From: Gymnorhina tibicen
Lineage: Eukaryota > Chordata > Aves > Passeriformes > Artamidae
Reading direction: 5' to 3'
Assembly: GCA_013399875.1 (NCBI GenBank)
Contig: VXAZ01008283.1
Location: 682,001-746,000 of the forward strand
DNA: 64,000 nt
Shown here piece after piece: positions 1-12,000 of this stretch (positions within the stretch are counted from its first letter, which is position 1; each line of letters starts with the position of its first letter). The notes under the pieces were generated by a model. That model saw nothing but the letters and a program-made list of their open reading frames with translations, was not told where the DNA came from and did no database searches. The position numbers and the translations under genes were made by a program.

Positions 1-515
1 TGACAGCAAACCTGCTCCTGCATGGACTCCTCTCTCCATGGGGCCATAAGAGCCAAGAGCCTGCTCCAGTGCAGACTTCCCATGGGGTAACAGCCTCCTT
101 CAGGCACCTGCCTGCTCTGGCATGGGCTCTGCCAGGACCTGCAGGGGAATCTCTGCTCCCCTGTGGACCTTCATGGGCTGCAGGGGGACAGCCTGACTCA
201 CCAGGGTCTTCACCATGGGCTGCAGGGGAATCTCAGCTGCAGCAGCTGCAGAACATCCTCCCCTTCCTCCACTGTCTCAGGTGTCTGCAGGGCCATTTCT
301 CTCACATATTCTCACTTTTCTGTTCTAGCTGCTGTTGCAGAGGATTTTTTTTTTCCTTCTTAACTATGTTGTCCTGAGGTGCTACCACCGTTGCTGATGG
401 CCCTGGCCCTGGCCAATGGTGAGTCTGCCTGGCACTGGCTCTGTTGGATATGAAGAAAACTTCTAACATTTCTCACAGAGCCACCCCTGTAGCCTTTCTT
501 CTACCTAAACCTGGG
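1..515. repeat. Probable interspersed repeat, LTR-like (cut by window start)
   Basis: GC-richer than its surroundings, with near-repeated internal phrases (GGGCTGCAGGGG at about 176 and 219, CTGCAGGGGAATCTC twice). The general appearance resembles LTR-type repeats common in songbirds, but the family and orientation are not certain. The short ORFs inside look like noncoding shadows. Confidence 0.45.
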
Positions 516-3500
516 CACACAAACCCGATACAATTGTGCCTGCCCCCAGGTATGCTGCGCACTCAGGCTGTGAAAGATCATCCACAGATGAATGCGCTTG
601 ATGTATTTCGTGTAATGAACATGATAAATCAGAAAAATGGCTTGATTAAAAAAAAAAAATTATCTAATCCAAGTTTTGAAACCAAGTGCATATGCACCTT
701 TAGACACAGAAACCAACATATCCTCCATTTAGCAAAAAGGTAAGGAGACATTGCCATTCAGGAGAAGGTACTTAAAAAGCTTCTTCATGTCCTAGGCTAT
801 TTAGGACTAGAGCACTTACAAGAAGAATAAAAATACAGTAAAGTGCAAACATGATGATTACTCAATCACACAACACCCCTATAAACAAAAGTTTGTCTCA
901 TTTGTCTGTACTAAAGCATGGTTTGGCAAAAGCATACATCATGTGGAAATCTGTGGTTTCCTTTGTGGTCTCTGGGGAAAATGGGACTATTTGTCCCTGA
1001 GTAGGCTTCAAAACAATATTGTCAAATACTTTAATGTGTCATCAGAACGATGTTTAGGAGCCATTTCCATGCTATGCAACATTAGCACAACAATATCCAT
1101 GTGTGCTGCCAGTTGTTGGGTTGCTGTGTAATTGAGTGGCACATTTGCAGCCAGTCTCAATACCAAGCAAATACATTTAAGGCAGCACAGATTGCAGACA
1201 GCAGGCAGTTACTAACCAAGCTTTCTGCAGCACATATGCTACAGAACAGCAAGTTATAAGAGAGATGGAAATACAGGTTTGAGGGTCAGTGAACAATGCC
1301 AATTTGTATGACACAATTGCAAAAGCATTTGTGCCAATTTTTTCCTACGCCCATGAGAACATCTACAAGTTACATAATAACTATTAAAGTTTGCAGCTTG
1401 TTCCTTGGCAGAAGAACAGTTAGAATTTTAAGCTGTTTATATTACTTATTTTCAATGTCTGTGGTTTGAAGTTGATTGCTGCTTGAACAACCGGTATCTC
1501 TTTTTTCCTAAGTCTTGGACTTTTTTTCTGAAGTTTCATAGTGTTCTGTTCAAAATTAAAGTTTCAATGACTAAATCAGAATGTCAGAGCCAATGGATAT
1601 GTAGTGAGTGACAACAGCCTGCCACCTTTTGGGTCTCCTAATCTTAGGTCTGTATGAAAACATTAGGATTCAGTGTAATGCAAAGGTCTGGAAGAACCCT
1701 TGTGAATTGTCCTCAGGGGCTCCCTGACATGTTCTACATAATATCTGGAGGAAGAGGTGATATATATTTTATTCTTCTGCAAGGGATATGTGGCCATATA
1801 AGTAGATTTCTGGTCTACGCTAGTGTGTTTGTCAGACAGGGAGAGACTATTAGATAAACCAGTTATTCTTTTCATTATCCCCTTACCGTATACACTATGA
1901 AAAAAGACATTTAAAACACTCTTTTGAATATGAGTATACTGAGTCCTCTATAAACAGATACACTATTCCTTTCATATGATATTCACCACATTTTCTAAGA
2001 CTAAATACCACATTAGCAGGTGGCCAAAGATAGAAATTATGGATCCTTTTCAGTCAGACAATAATCTGAAAGTGTGAATATTTTCCTAACATAGTTTATT
2101 TGATTTTCACTCTATGCATCAGCTATTGAACACAGAGGCTTCCAGTCATCCTGTCCTTCAGCAGTTTCAGCCGAGATACAAAACCATGACTCACAGAGAA
2201 CAACACTGCACCAAAAATTAATGCTAGCAAGTAAATGAGAGTGAATCTTTTCTGCCTTCATCAGCTACCCATGGCTCTGTATCTTCAAGTTGCAATACAG
2301 TGCAACATACAATATGTATTTTAGATACCCATAGTGGTGTAGTTAAAGAAAGAGGCCAAGATATGTGTTGTTTTAGAAAAGGCAGCCTTTGAAGTGTCTT
2401 TAAAAGAACAGCTTGTTTATTGAAAAAAGGAGATTAATTTACAGATGTTATTTCTAATACAAATCAGTTATACTATATTCTTAGAGGTCCTTCCCTTTGT
2501 CTTCCTGAATATGAAAACAGTGAGACTGAAACAGATAAGAAAAAACAAAATGAGATAGGAGGAAAGTAGTAAGAGCCTTTAAAGTATTCTTTAAATAAAA
2601 ATGTGAATACAATAATCATGGAGAATAAACAGGAATGGGCCCAAGGATACCAGTGAATGTACTTGAAGTTCAACCTAGCTTCATAGCTTCAAATACAATC
2701 TCTCTTGTAAATCTCATTATTTATTTATATGTCTATTGTAAAAGCAGGTTGGTGGCTTATTCTGAGAAACATGTCACATGGCAAAAACATTAGTTCTTCT
2801 ATGAAGTGTTCTTAAATGGAAACTACTGTGTTTTAAGTGTGACGTGTAAAGTGTTTTAGTGTGAAGCTAGTAAGGTTGTCTCAGATCTAATTTTAATATC
2901 CTAACAAGCCAGCCTATATCAAAGGAACTGGGTGTTAGGTAAAAGTGCCAATATATCATCTCTATTTTCATTAAGCATGCCATACTTGTCTTATGGAAAG
3001 GCAATTAAATGAGCAGAGGCTTCTCAAACCAGTAAGTATCCAATTACACATTGAGGGCTTTTCTCTGATCTTTGAAGAAAGTGAACTGGGCAGAGTTGTT
3101 TTACCCCTGAATTTGATTGCAAATGTGCTAGATTTTTTGGTAGCAATGCAGTAGATGGCTACTGTTATTCGCCTCAGTTCCACCACCAAGGAGAGGTCAA
3201 GGTGGGAAGAAATAGCACTGGAAATCAGAAATCAGCTCAGGTGCTAGGCACTGTGGAGGCAGAGACCCTGAGGCTTGGCTGCAGATGGAGTCAGAAAAAC
3301 TGGTCCAAACAAGACCAGCACCAGGACTGAATATTTGCTGTGGATTCATGGTCAAGCATATGATTACTTGAGGAAAATGGGCAGGTTTGAGTAGGCATCA
3401 AAGCAGCTGCCTTCCATCCTCCATACTGGGTTATTCCTCAGATTTGAAATACGGATTACTTCTAACTTTCCTTTAACATTGTCAGAGAAATGAAGTATTC

Positions 3501-4651
3501 ACTTTTCTTATAGTTTGTAGGTGTCATAATAAAGGAATTTAGAGGAGTTCCTGGAAACCCCTCATTTGACACTCTGTGAGAAGATTAATATGGATTTTGT
3601 TTGCTGGCTTTGTCTGAAACAATCAAATCAGTTGGAGAATTTGGTTCAAGTTGAGTGAAAGGTTTCAGATAAAAAAGTGTAAGAAGAAGATTGTGCTATG
3701 TCAAAATGATCAGTTTTCATTGAAAGACTATCAATTTATGAAAAAGTAAATAAGGATTAACCTGAAAAATTGAACAAGATGATTAGTGAATTTTATTTTT
3801 CAATAAATTAGAAGAGTCTTCCTATTTTGAATTGATCTCAATATTACTTTCAATGTCCTATTTTAAAAAATGTACATTAGTTACTCGACTCAGTCTCTAA
3901 GAAAGCAGTTGGCCCAATGTGTTACCAAATACAAAAGAACTGGGCATGCACAGATTTGAAAATGATCTGAGATCACTGCCTGGGTAGTCACGCCCCAAAC
4001 CTCATACCAGCTCTTGAAAAGACCAGAGATGGGTGGTCACTCTGCAAATATAGATAGCATTATAACCCCTCTAGAACTATATGTCTGTGTCAGTTTTTTT
4101 GCCTCCTTTATTCTGTTACAGCCACTTGAGCCTCCAAAGGATATTTCTGCTAGTTATACTGTCCTTCTGAATAGCTATTAATACCTGCATTGTGTGAAAA
4201 AGAATTACGAACTAAAACTTCTTGGACTTTAAATGCAAATAAGCGAGGAGTTAACAACCGGGCAATAGATGAATCATAAATCTCTTATGGAAGAATAATG
4301 TTAAAAAGCCTCTGGGTATAAATAATGCCTTCATGTTTTGAAATTTGTCATGCCAAGTGGAATGCTTGCTGTATGAACTGAGGATTCTGATAATTTTTAG
4401 CCCACAGGTACTTCATATTATAATAAAGAAAATGGCCTGATATTCCTCCCGCAGGAAATGCATCCACTGGGAGACACCGTAGTTCAATGAGAAGGGACAT
4501 CGCTGAGAGGTAAGTCCTACAATGCAACATGCAATCATTTCCTCTAGAAATTTGTTCATCTTGCATTGGACACTGCTCCTTTATGAAGAACATGCCCATC
4601 AAAAATCAAGGATTTATACTAACTTTAAATGAGAAAGGTCTAGATATTTTA
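516..4651. other. Intergenic, nothing recognised
   Basis: AT-rich unique-looking sequence. There are short random ORFs only, with no clear splice-flanked exon, repeat or RNA gene. Confidence 0.6.
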
Positions 4652-4765
4652 TCATAGAATCATACAATTATTTAGGTTAGAAAGGACCTCTGGAAGAGAT
4701 GGAGGCCAAACCCCTGCTCAAAACATGTCCGATTAGTTCAAGTTGCTCAGGGACTTTCCTAGCAG
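4652..4765 (-). mobile_element. CR1 LINE 3' end fragment
   Basis: The left edge reads ATCATAGAATCATA, the reverse complement of the CR1 terminal repeat. It is followed by antisense CR1 3' UTR text (AGGTTAGAAAGGACCTCTGG, then CCCCTGCTCAAAACA). It is short and diverged. Confidence 0.8.
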
Positions 4766-6310
4766 AGTAAACAGCAAAGATTATAAACTTTTTCCATTTT
4801 ATTTTTAACTCAAAGCCTTGTTTTAGTAACTAGGCAAGGCCTACTTATGGATAATTTAAAGAAGTTCATATAGTCTATTTTTCACTTATTAAAACCATAA
4901 TATTTTTTTATTATATTTCCCAAGCACACTTGAGTTACACCAATACACAAGCTGTCAACAACCTTCCTGCTGTAATGGATTTAATCATGACTTAATCTTT
5001 ATTTTTGCATTTGAACTAGAGTTACATGAATTATTTATTGGAATACCGCAAAGTTCTGACAATGTAGTGGAAAACCTTTTAGGGATCCTTCAGCTCTATA
5101 GAGCCTTTTGTTTTGCTTTGTTCTCAGACTGCAATTTATGCTATTTCTATTTATTTCTGGGTTTTGTCAGCAAAGATTTTACCAGATGGGATGATTGGTC
5201 TGGATGCATTCTGAGAGCTTGTTCATCACTTCTGCTGACCTGCTACTTGCACACTGCTAGATTAGAAGTTTAGTGAATAAAGGGAAAACATTCAACTATC
5301 TGGAGTTACTCTTTGTGCCTGATTGTCTGAATATGGCCCAAGAAAGTTCATGCTGCTCAGTATATATTTTGGAAGCCAATATTTAATTTAATTAAATAAA
5401 GAGGCCACAGCTCTGCTCTTGAATCTGGGAGTGCTTGATTTTGGTTCCAGTCTTTAGTTCAGGTATAAACCCAGACACATCTGACTGAGGCAGGGGGATA
5501 AGACCACACTCTCCTCACCCTTCCTACCTCTGCACTGGTGTCCTTGTATCCACAAGTAAGAGAAATGACCATGCTGCCCTCCAGCACTTTCCTCTGCCTG
5601 GATGTCTGGAGAATCAGGCTGGTGAGGTTGCACCAGCCCTGTGGAAGAGGTGGCACAGGAGTCCTAGCTGGGAGGTTTAGTATGCTGTTAGGGCCATGAG
5701 GGAGGGAAGGAGCAGGAGACAATCTTGAATGTTTGGAGATCATCTCCAGAGAAATCACCCTTCTGTTAACTATTCAGACAGCAAAGGCAGGTTAGCTAAA
5801 TAATATAGTTATCTAAAGCTGCCCTGTATTACTTCTCTGCTACACACACAGAGGAATATAGTTCTTTGAAAAAGCATCTCCAAAATGCCTAAAATCACAG
5901 CAAGATGGGTAAGGGATTAGTAAGCATGATACCTTGAGGGGTCCACATAAATCCTGAGTGAGAAAAGTTAGTACTGTGGATGATAAAAGTGAGCTTTTTG
6001 TCTGGGTAAGACTAAATGTTCAGTGAGAAAAGACATTACAGGAGAGAGAGACAGAACATCTATTTTCTGTAACAGGTGCAGACAGCCTTAGAAGTGGACT
6101 CATTTATCACTGATTGACGAGTAGGCTAAATTTTTACAAATGGAGGAGTGATACTGAGATGGCTATATCCTTGTGACAACCAAGTGACAGATCATTTCTT
6201 TTCCTTGTCTTTCTTTCTTTGTGATAGAATTGTGAACAAAAGAAGTATGGTAAGTATTTTAAACCTTTATTTCATTTAAACATCAAAAATAATGGCTTTG
6301 GTGATTTATA
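4766..6310. other. Intergenic, nothing recognised
   Basis: AT-rich sequence with no recognisable exon, RNA gene or repeat. Confidence 0.55.
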
Positions 6311-6430
6311 CAGAATCATAGACACATGTATGTTGTAAAATACCTTCAAGATCATCCAGTCCAATCTCTAACCTGGCACTGCCAAGTCCACCAAATCATG
6401 TCCCTCCCCCTCAGTCAGCCAAGGTTCGTT
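6311..6430 (-). mobile_element. CR1 LINE 3' end fragment
   Basis: Starts CAGAATCATAGA and continues with diverged antisense CR1 text: CTTCAAGATCATCCAGTCCA, a CTGCCAAGTCCACCAAA section and ATCATGTCCCT. Confidence 0.75.
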
Positions 6431-8051
6431 TAGAAGAATGAGGCTGCCTCTGCCACTTATTTTTCTTTGTTCCTTCCACCCACAGTTTCTTCAACTTACC
6501 AGCTTAAAGTCAACCTAGTTACAGATTCTTTAGTCTTTTTTTTTTTTGACTGCCTTTTACCATACCATCTTGTCTTCATTGTAATTCTTAGTCTGAGTCT
6601 TAGATCATAAGCCCAAAACATCTCTAGAGAGGTCTTCTGTCTTTCAGATATCTTTTCTTAGTCTATCTTCTCTCATTTAATCTGAGCACACACCACGAAG
6701 ATGCTTACTTCATTTCACTGTCAGTGTTACATGAAATCTTCACTGGGGTTTTTGTGGAAACAGATGTGAGTCATACTCCAGGCAGTAATGCCTTGTATGG
6801 ATTGTAAGCTTAACTGAGAGGAAAGAGTGAAACTGGGAGATTGGACAACCAAAAAGGCAAACTTTCTGGTGATTTCAAGTCTGTTTTGTGTATGTCTATT
6901 TTAAGTCTCCTATGTATGCACAGGAGTGTGAGGAACAGTGGCTGAGTGGGTACAGTTTTGGCATTCCATATTTCTGGGATGGTCAGAGAAGAGCCCGTGG
7001 CTAATGGGTGACTGTGGAATCTGGAGCCTGCCTATACCTGCAGTTTGGACAATATCAATACCCACAAAGAGTGAATTTCCCAGAAATCATTTGCTCTGAA
7101 ATCGCTGTGGAAAATTTGCCCATGGTGTCCTACAAATCTAAACCAGCTGACAATGACGTTTAGAAAATTAAGTCAGTAGAGCAAGCTGAACAGTTCAAAG
7201 GGCCCATGTCTGGGTAAGTATATAAGGATAAACTGCTCAGCCTGTATATTACCCAAAATTTTACACACTGTCCTGTAAATGGATTATGTGATATTCTACA
7301 GAGCAGTACAAATAAATCCAACTCAGGCAAAGATATGCTGAGCAGGATGCTTGTTGAAAGCTAGAGTGCACAGACAGATACAGACATAGGCATATATGTA
7401 TATGCTACTTCAAATGCTTATAAAAAATAGATACATTAAATTCCAAGGAGGCTTTTTGGAATCCCATCAGGGCAGGGTTTACAGAGTTTTTGTTCATGTT
7501 TTTAAACTCAGATTCTATTTAAATGGATGGGAACTAGACATCCACAACCATTAAGAAATTAAAAATTAAGAAATCATTAGTCACTCGGTACCTCAGTTTC
7601 CAGGGAATAATAATTTTCCTCACTCTCACACTACCTCAACTCTCACAGCTAATTTGAAACGATCTCATGTAGAATGACTTCCATGTCAATTTGCTCTAGA
7701 AACATCCTAGAGCTACGGATAGATTGACCAGCATATAGTTCTCCAAATCCACTTTCTTGCCAGGTTTTTTGAAGGTATGTGTAGCATTTGCCTTTTTCTG
7801 GTCATCAGTCTGGTAATTATTTATCTCATTTAGGAGTTTAGGCATTTCTTGTTTAGCCAAGCTGGTTTTCTACTCTGTCTACCTATTTTCTTGCAAACTA
7901 GGATGAATTGCACTTACACATCATGGAAATTGTTCTTGACATCAACCAGCTCCCCTGGGCACTTTTGCCAGTGAGAACAGCCTCCCAGGACAACCATTTT
8001 AACACTTCCCTGAACAAGCATAACTCCACTATCCTAAAGTCCAGGGTCACA
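6431..8051. other. Intergenic, mostly unrecognised
   Basis: No recognisable exon. The part from about 7680 to 8040 has the mixed composition of old LINE-derived DNA and joins the CR1 copy at 8052. I could not assign it. Confidence 0.45.
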
Positions 8052-8425
8052 GTTTTTAGGATAATTTAGGTTGGAAGGGCCTTCTGGAAATCATCTGGTC
8101 ACATCCCACACCCAGGGTGGGTCCAAACTATCTTGGGTTGCTCAGGACTGAGGACAGAGGTTCCACAAAATACCTGGCCTATCTCTCCCAGTGTTTGACT
8201 GCCTTCAGAGTTAAAAATATTTCTGTCTATCTACTCAGAATTTGCCTTGTTTTAACTTGTGACCCTTGCCTCTCATCCTGTCACTGAGTACCTTCAGGAA
8301 GAGTCTGGCTTCATCTTCCCTATACCCTTGCACTAGTAACTCTGTTAGCACTCTCGCTTCAGGGTTCACTTTGTGGTCACTGCAGCCCAAAGCTGCCCTC
8401 GACTTCACAGACATCCCCAAACAGT
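8052..8425 (-). mobile_element. CR1 LINE 3' fragment (about 370 bp)
   Basis: Antisense CR1 3' region: GGTTGGAAGGGCCTTCTGGA, a CAGTGTTTGACTGCCTTCA section, then CTTGCCTCTCATCCTGTCAC and GAGTCTGGCTTCATCTTCC. The order and spacing match the CR1 3' UTR. The short minus-strand ORF inside it is not a gene. Confidence 0.85.
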
Positions 8426-8527
8426 TATTCTTTGGTTTTGAGTAGAATATCCATAGGAGTACCTCCCATGTGTGAAAAAATCTTCCTCAAAACATTCCAT
8501 CAATATCTCTGTTGCATGGGTAATGAA

Positions 8528-9047
8528 TGGCAGAAAAAGTTATTTTCTTATGTTTAACTAGAAATTGTATGACTAAAGCTTGACTAAATTTCTAGCTTGG
8601 CCAGAGCAATTGATGCCTTAGGTTTTAACTTTTATTTTTTTCAAATCCTATATTGCCTAGTGTGTGACTCTGAAGTTTCTTGTAGCTTGTTACCTGCTCT
8701 CCTAGGCCAGGTAGATACAACAAAGCTTCTCCGAGCTTTCTGTTCAAGGACACTCCGACTGTCCTAGGCCCAAAGGTGTAAACTAAGGCTGCTAGAGAGG
8801 TGGAGAAATTGAAACAATTACATCATTAGCTAACGTTTTAATTGGCGTATTTATGCTGATATGCAAATGACCCAAACCTATAAAAGTGGGAAGAACTCGT
8901 GACTCGTTGTCCATCTTGGGGTCCATTTTTGAATGTAGCTTTTGGCTCCCCAGTGTGTACCTTTGAAGGCCTTTCAAATAAATACCTACCTTTACTCCCT
9001 TACTCCTGTCTAGTCTCTGTTTCTAGGTAGCCACTGAAGACATCACA
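8528..9047 (+). mobile_element. Solo LTR of an endogenous retrovirus, with 5-bp target-site duplication
   Basis: A 520-bp segment with TG ... CA ends, flanked on both sides by ATGAA (8523-8527 and 9048-9052). Inside, in promoter order, are an inverted CCAAT (ATTGG at about 8841), an octamer ATGCAAAT (8861-8868), TATAAAAG (8879-8886) and AATAAA (8977-8982), followed by a U5-like stretch ending ACATCACA. No internal retroviral genes lie on either side, so it is a solo LTR. A 5-bp duplication suits class III (ERVL-like) elements. The right end is firmer than the left. Confidence 0.7.
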
Positions 9048-9052
9048 ATGAA

Positions 9053-12000
9053 CAACCCAAAAATGCACTATTTATTAGCCTATGGCACTGACATGAACAG
9101 CATAGATATGATGTATAATTTTTCAGAGTTTAACTGGGAAGTGCAACTACAGTTATAATCTGAAAATATTTCCTGTCTTATAGGTATTGATGTGGACAAT
9201 ACTAAAGTCTATTTGAATTGATCATCCTTATTAGAAAGATTTCATTAGAAATCATTGAGAGTAAAGGTCAGATACCACACAAGTTGATCTTTTTTATACC
9301 CTGAGAGTTTATCTCAAAAGGGCAGAAAAGCCTACTGTATAATTACAGTTCTGCAGTCAATAACTTAAATCAATAACTATAGTTTTATTTCTGACTACCA
9401 TTATTATTATTAGGTTGTTGTGCAGAATTTAAATAATGATGAACACCGCCTATTTATGGTTTTAAAAATATTGGAGATTGTTGTAGATGATTTGCTGTTT
9501 AGTGGTTAATTAGGATTAGGAAATCATATAAAGGCTTTGGCTCTTCACGTAGAAATATGCATCTTGCTTCCTCAATATCTTGCTTCCTCAACAGTCCTTA
9601 GTGTGACCATGTATGAGATCTCTCACTGGAAGTTCTGCAGGAAAGCAGTGGAGTAAAATACGGCTCTCTGGCAACCTTTTATTACTTAATCATTTCCCAC
9701 TGGAACACAGTGGGAAACACAGGACAAAATTATATTTGGATATATTTAGCCAAGAGATTTACGACTCTTAGGAAACTCCAAAAAGTACACAATGTGACCA
9801 TGCCTTCCTCAGCAACGCAGGCTACTTTGGGCACCTCTGATTGGCATTCAGCTCTTTACACTCGCCACCGCTTAACTCAGGGTTTCAGTTCTTATATTGT
9901 TACACTTTAAGGTCTAAGTTCAGATAATCTGAAATAACATCAAAAGCTTACAGGTAAAAACATTTGTCCTTCTTTGTGTGCTGTAGTGTAAATACTGTGC
10001 TGTATGTTTTACGGGTAAAATTTTTTGCATAAGGATAGGTACTTTGAAAACCCAAGCGATGTGAAGCTCAAACCAGGCTTTGAAAATTAATGTCTATTTC
10101 TAGTCTTGTTCTCCTTGTGCCTCAGCTCCACATCAGTAAAGGTCTCATAATATCCACTATCTCAACAGGATGCTGTGAAAATGCAATTATATGTATGCAG
10201 CGCTCAGATACTGGAAAGGAAAATACTACGGGGAAGTTTATGAAGAATTTCCATGTTCAGTGCAAAGTTTGATTGGTGTGTAACACCTCAAGCTTTAAGC
10301 TGATCATCAAACAGTAAGCTTTTGCACACTGTTTGTCTATGTGCCAAATGACACAGATCTCAGAAAAAAATAGCAGCAATCATACATTCAATTTAATCCC
10401 TATTATAGGCACAGGAAAGATATAGGCTTCTACATTGTCTACCAATATGTGTGTCATGATGTGCATTATGATTATGCAGATTAGCATATGCTAGTCCATT
10501 TAACCATTTCATTTTGAAGCCCTAAAAGTCTTGTAGTCTAGTGTTCATGTCTGTGTGTATATGTGTTTAATTTTGGTCACTGTATGTAAGTGACTATATG
10601 CAGATGAGATGTTCCTTTTCATTTTTGCAGTTTGTGTCGAGATTATCTTCATCACTACCTAGCCAAATGTGGCATAGTCTTCAAAAGAAAATATTCACAG
10701 CCTGATGATTTTCAGGCTCTAGTGATGTTTGTTTTGTTTTGTTTTATTTTTCTAATCTCTTCTCTTATCAGCTATGGATCTGTCATTTACATTTAGTTCC
10801 GTTATTATTGCTCTAGCAAAAATTTCATAGGTTATTTCTATCTCACTAGATTCAAAAATTGGAGAAACGTAACTATTGAGATATTAGTTATTTTAATCTC
10901 TTTTGGAGATATCCTTTCTGATCAAATATGGTCAATTCCAAGCCACTGAGACTGGAATAGGTATTTTTCCATGGTACAGGAGGATTTTTCATTGATACTG
11001 ACAGGATGTATGTACTGACATGAATGTATGTGCTCTTATTAGAAAATGTCCTTATAGGTGGAGGAAATGAAATTAAACGAAGGCAATTGGAACTTAGGAT
11101 CTATAACAAAGGGATCAAATGCATCTCTGGGTGTATTTCACCCTGAAAAGATGTATAAATCTTTTCACATTCATGCCTGTCAAGAATGGATCAGTATTTT
11201 CTTGGTTTTTGACTTTGCATCTGCCAAAATCTAAGACGTTACTTTTCCTCTCTCACTGTGCCATTAATACAATAATTTATCCATCTGGGTGTCAAGACAC
11301 TGGGTGCTATTTACTGGGGACCTTGGAAATGCAAAGTGGAATTTTTTTTTTTTTCAAGTATTTCAGTGCATATTCTCTGTACGCACTACAGGTAAACAAA
11401 TCAATCTCATCTGCCTAAAACTGTTGCAATTAAAACCCATGTTTGCTGCCATTTGCTTGTGGAGACAAAAGCTTAATTATATTAATACCTCTTAGTTACA
11501 AATTTGTCCTGGATCTGCGTCTATTTATTTTTATGGTATTTATGGCATTCTTCATGGTCTCCCAGAAAAAAAAAGAATTGTGCTGCCCAAACCAGTAATT
11601 TTAGTCAGACGTGAAAATTACCTTGCTTTGAAATCTTTCTGAAGGAGAGATCATGTCACAGCAACTCATTTTTTATTGCAGTTCTTGTAACAATCCATTT
11701 AATTTGGCTTTCACTTGACCCTAGCTCAGAAAACAATATGATTTGAGAAGAGCCCTGTATTATTCCTCTCAGATACAAGTTTTGATAGCGTTCATCACTG
11801 CTGAGGGAGAATGAGAAGTTTTCTCTGGTGTCCTTGGGAGTATGTTCCCTTTTTGGATGCAGTTGTGTGCAGTCGGGGGAGCCTGAGGTCTGTGTTTGGA
11901 GAGGGGATATTCTGGGGGCAAAACGTGGCTACAGAGCAAGGTGAGAATGTGGTCCTTTGACAGAACGTGGGTGCCTGAAGCAGGCAGTATGAGCACAGTA

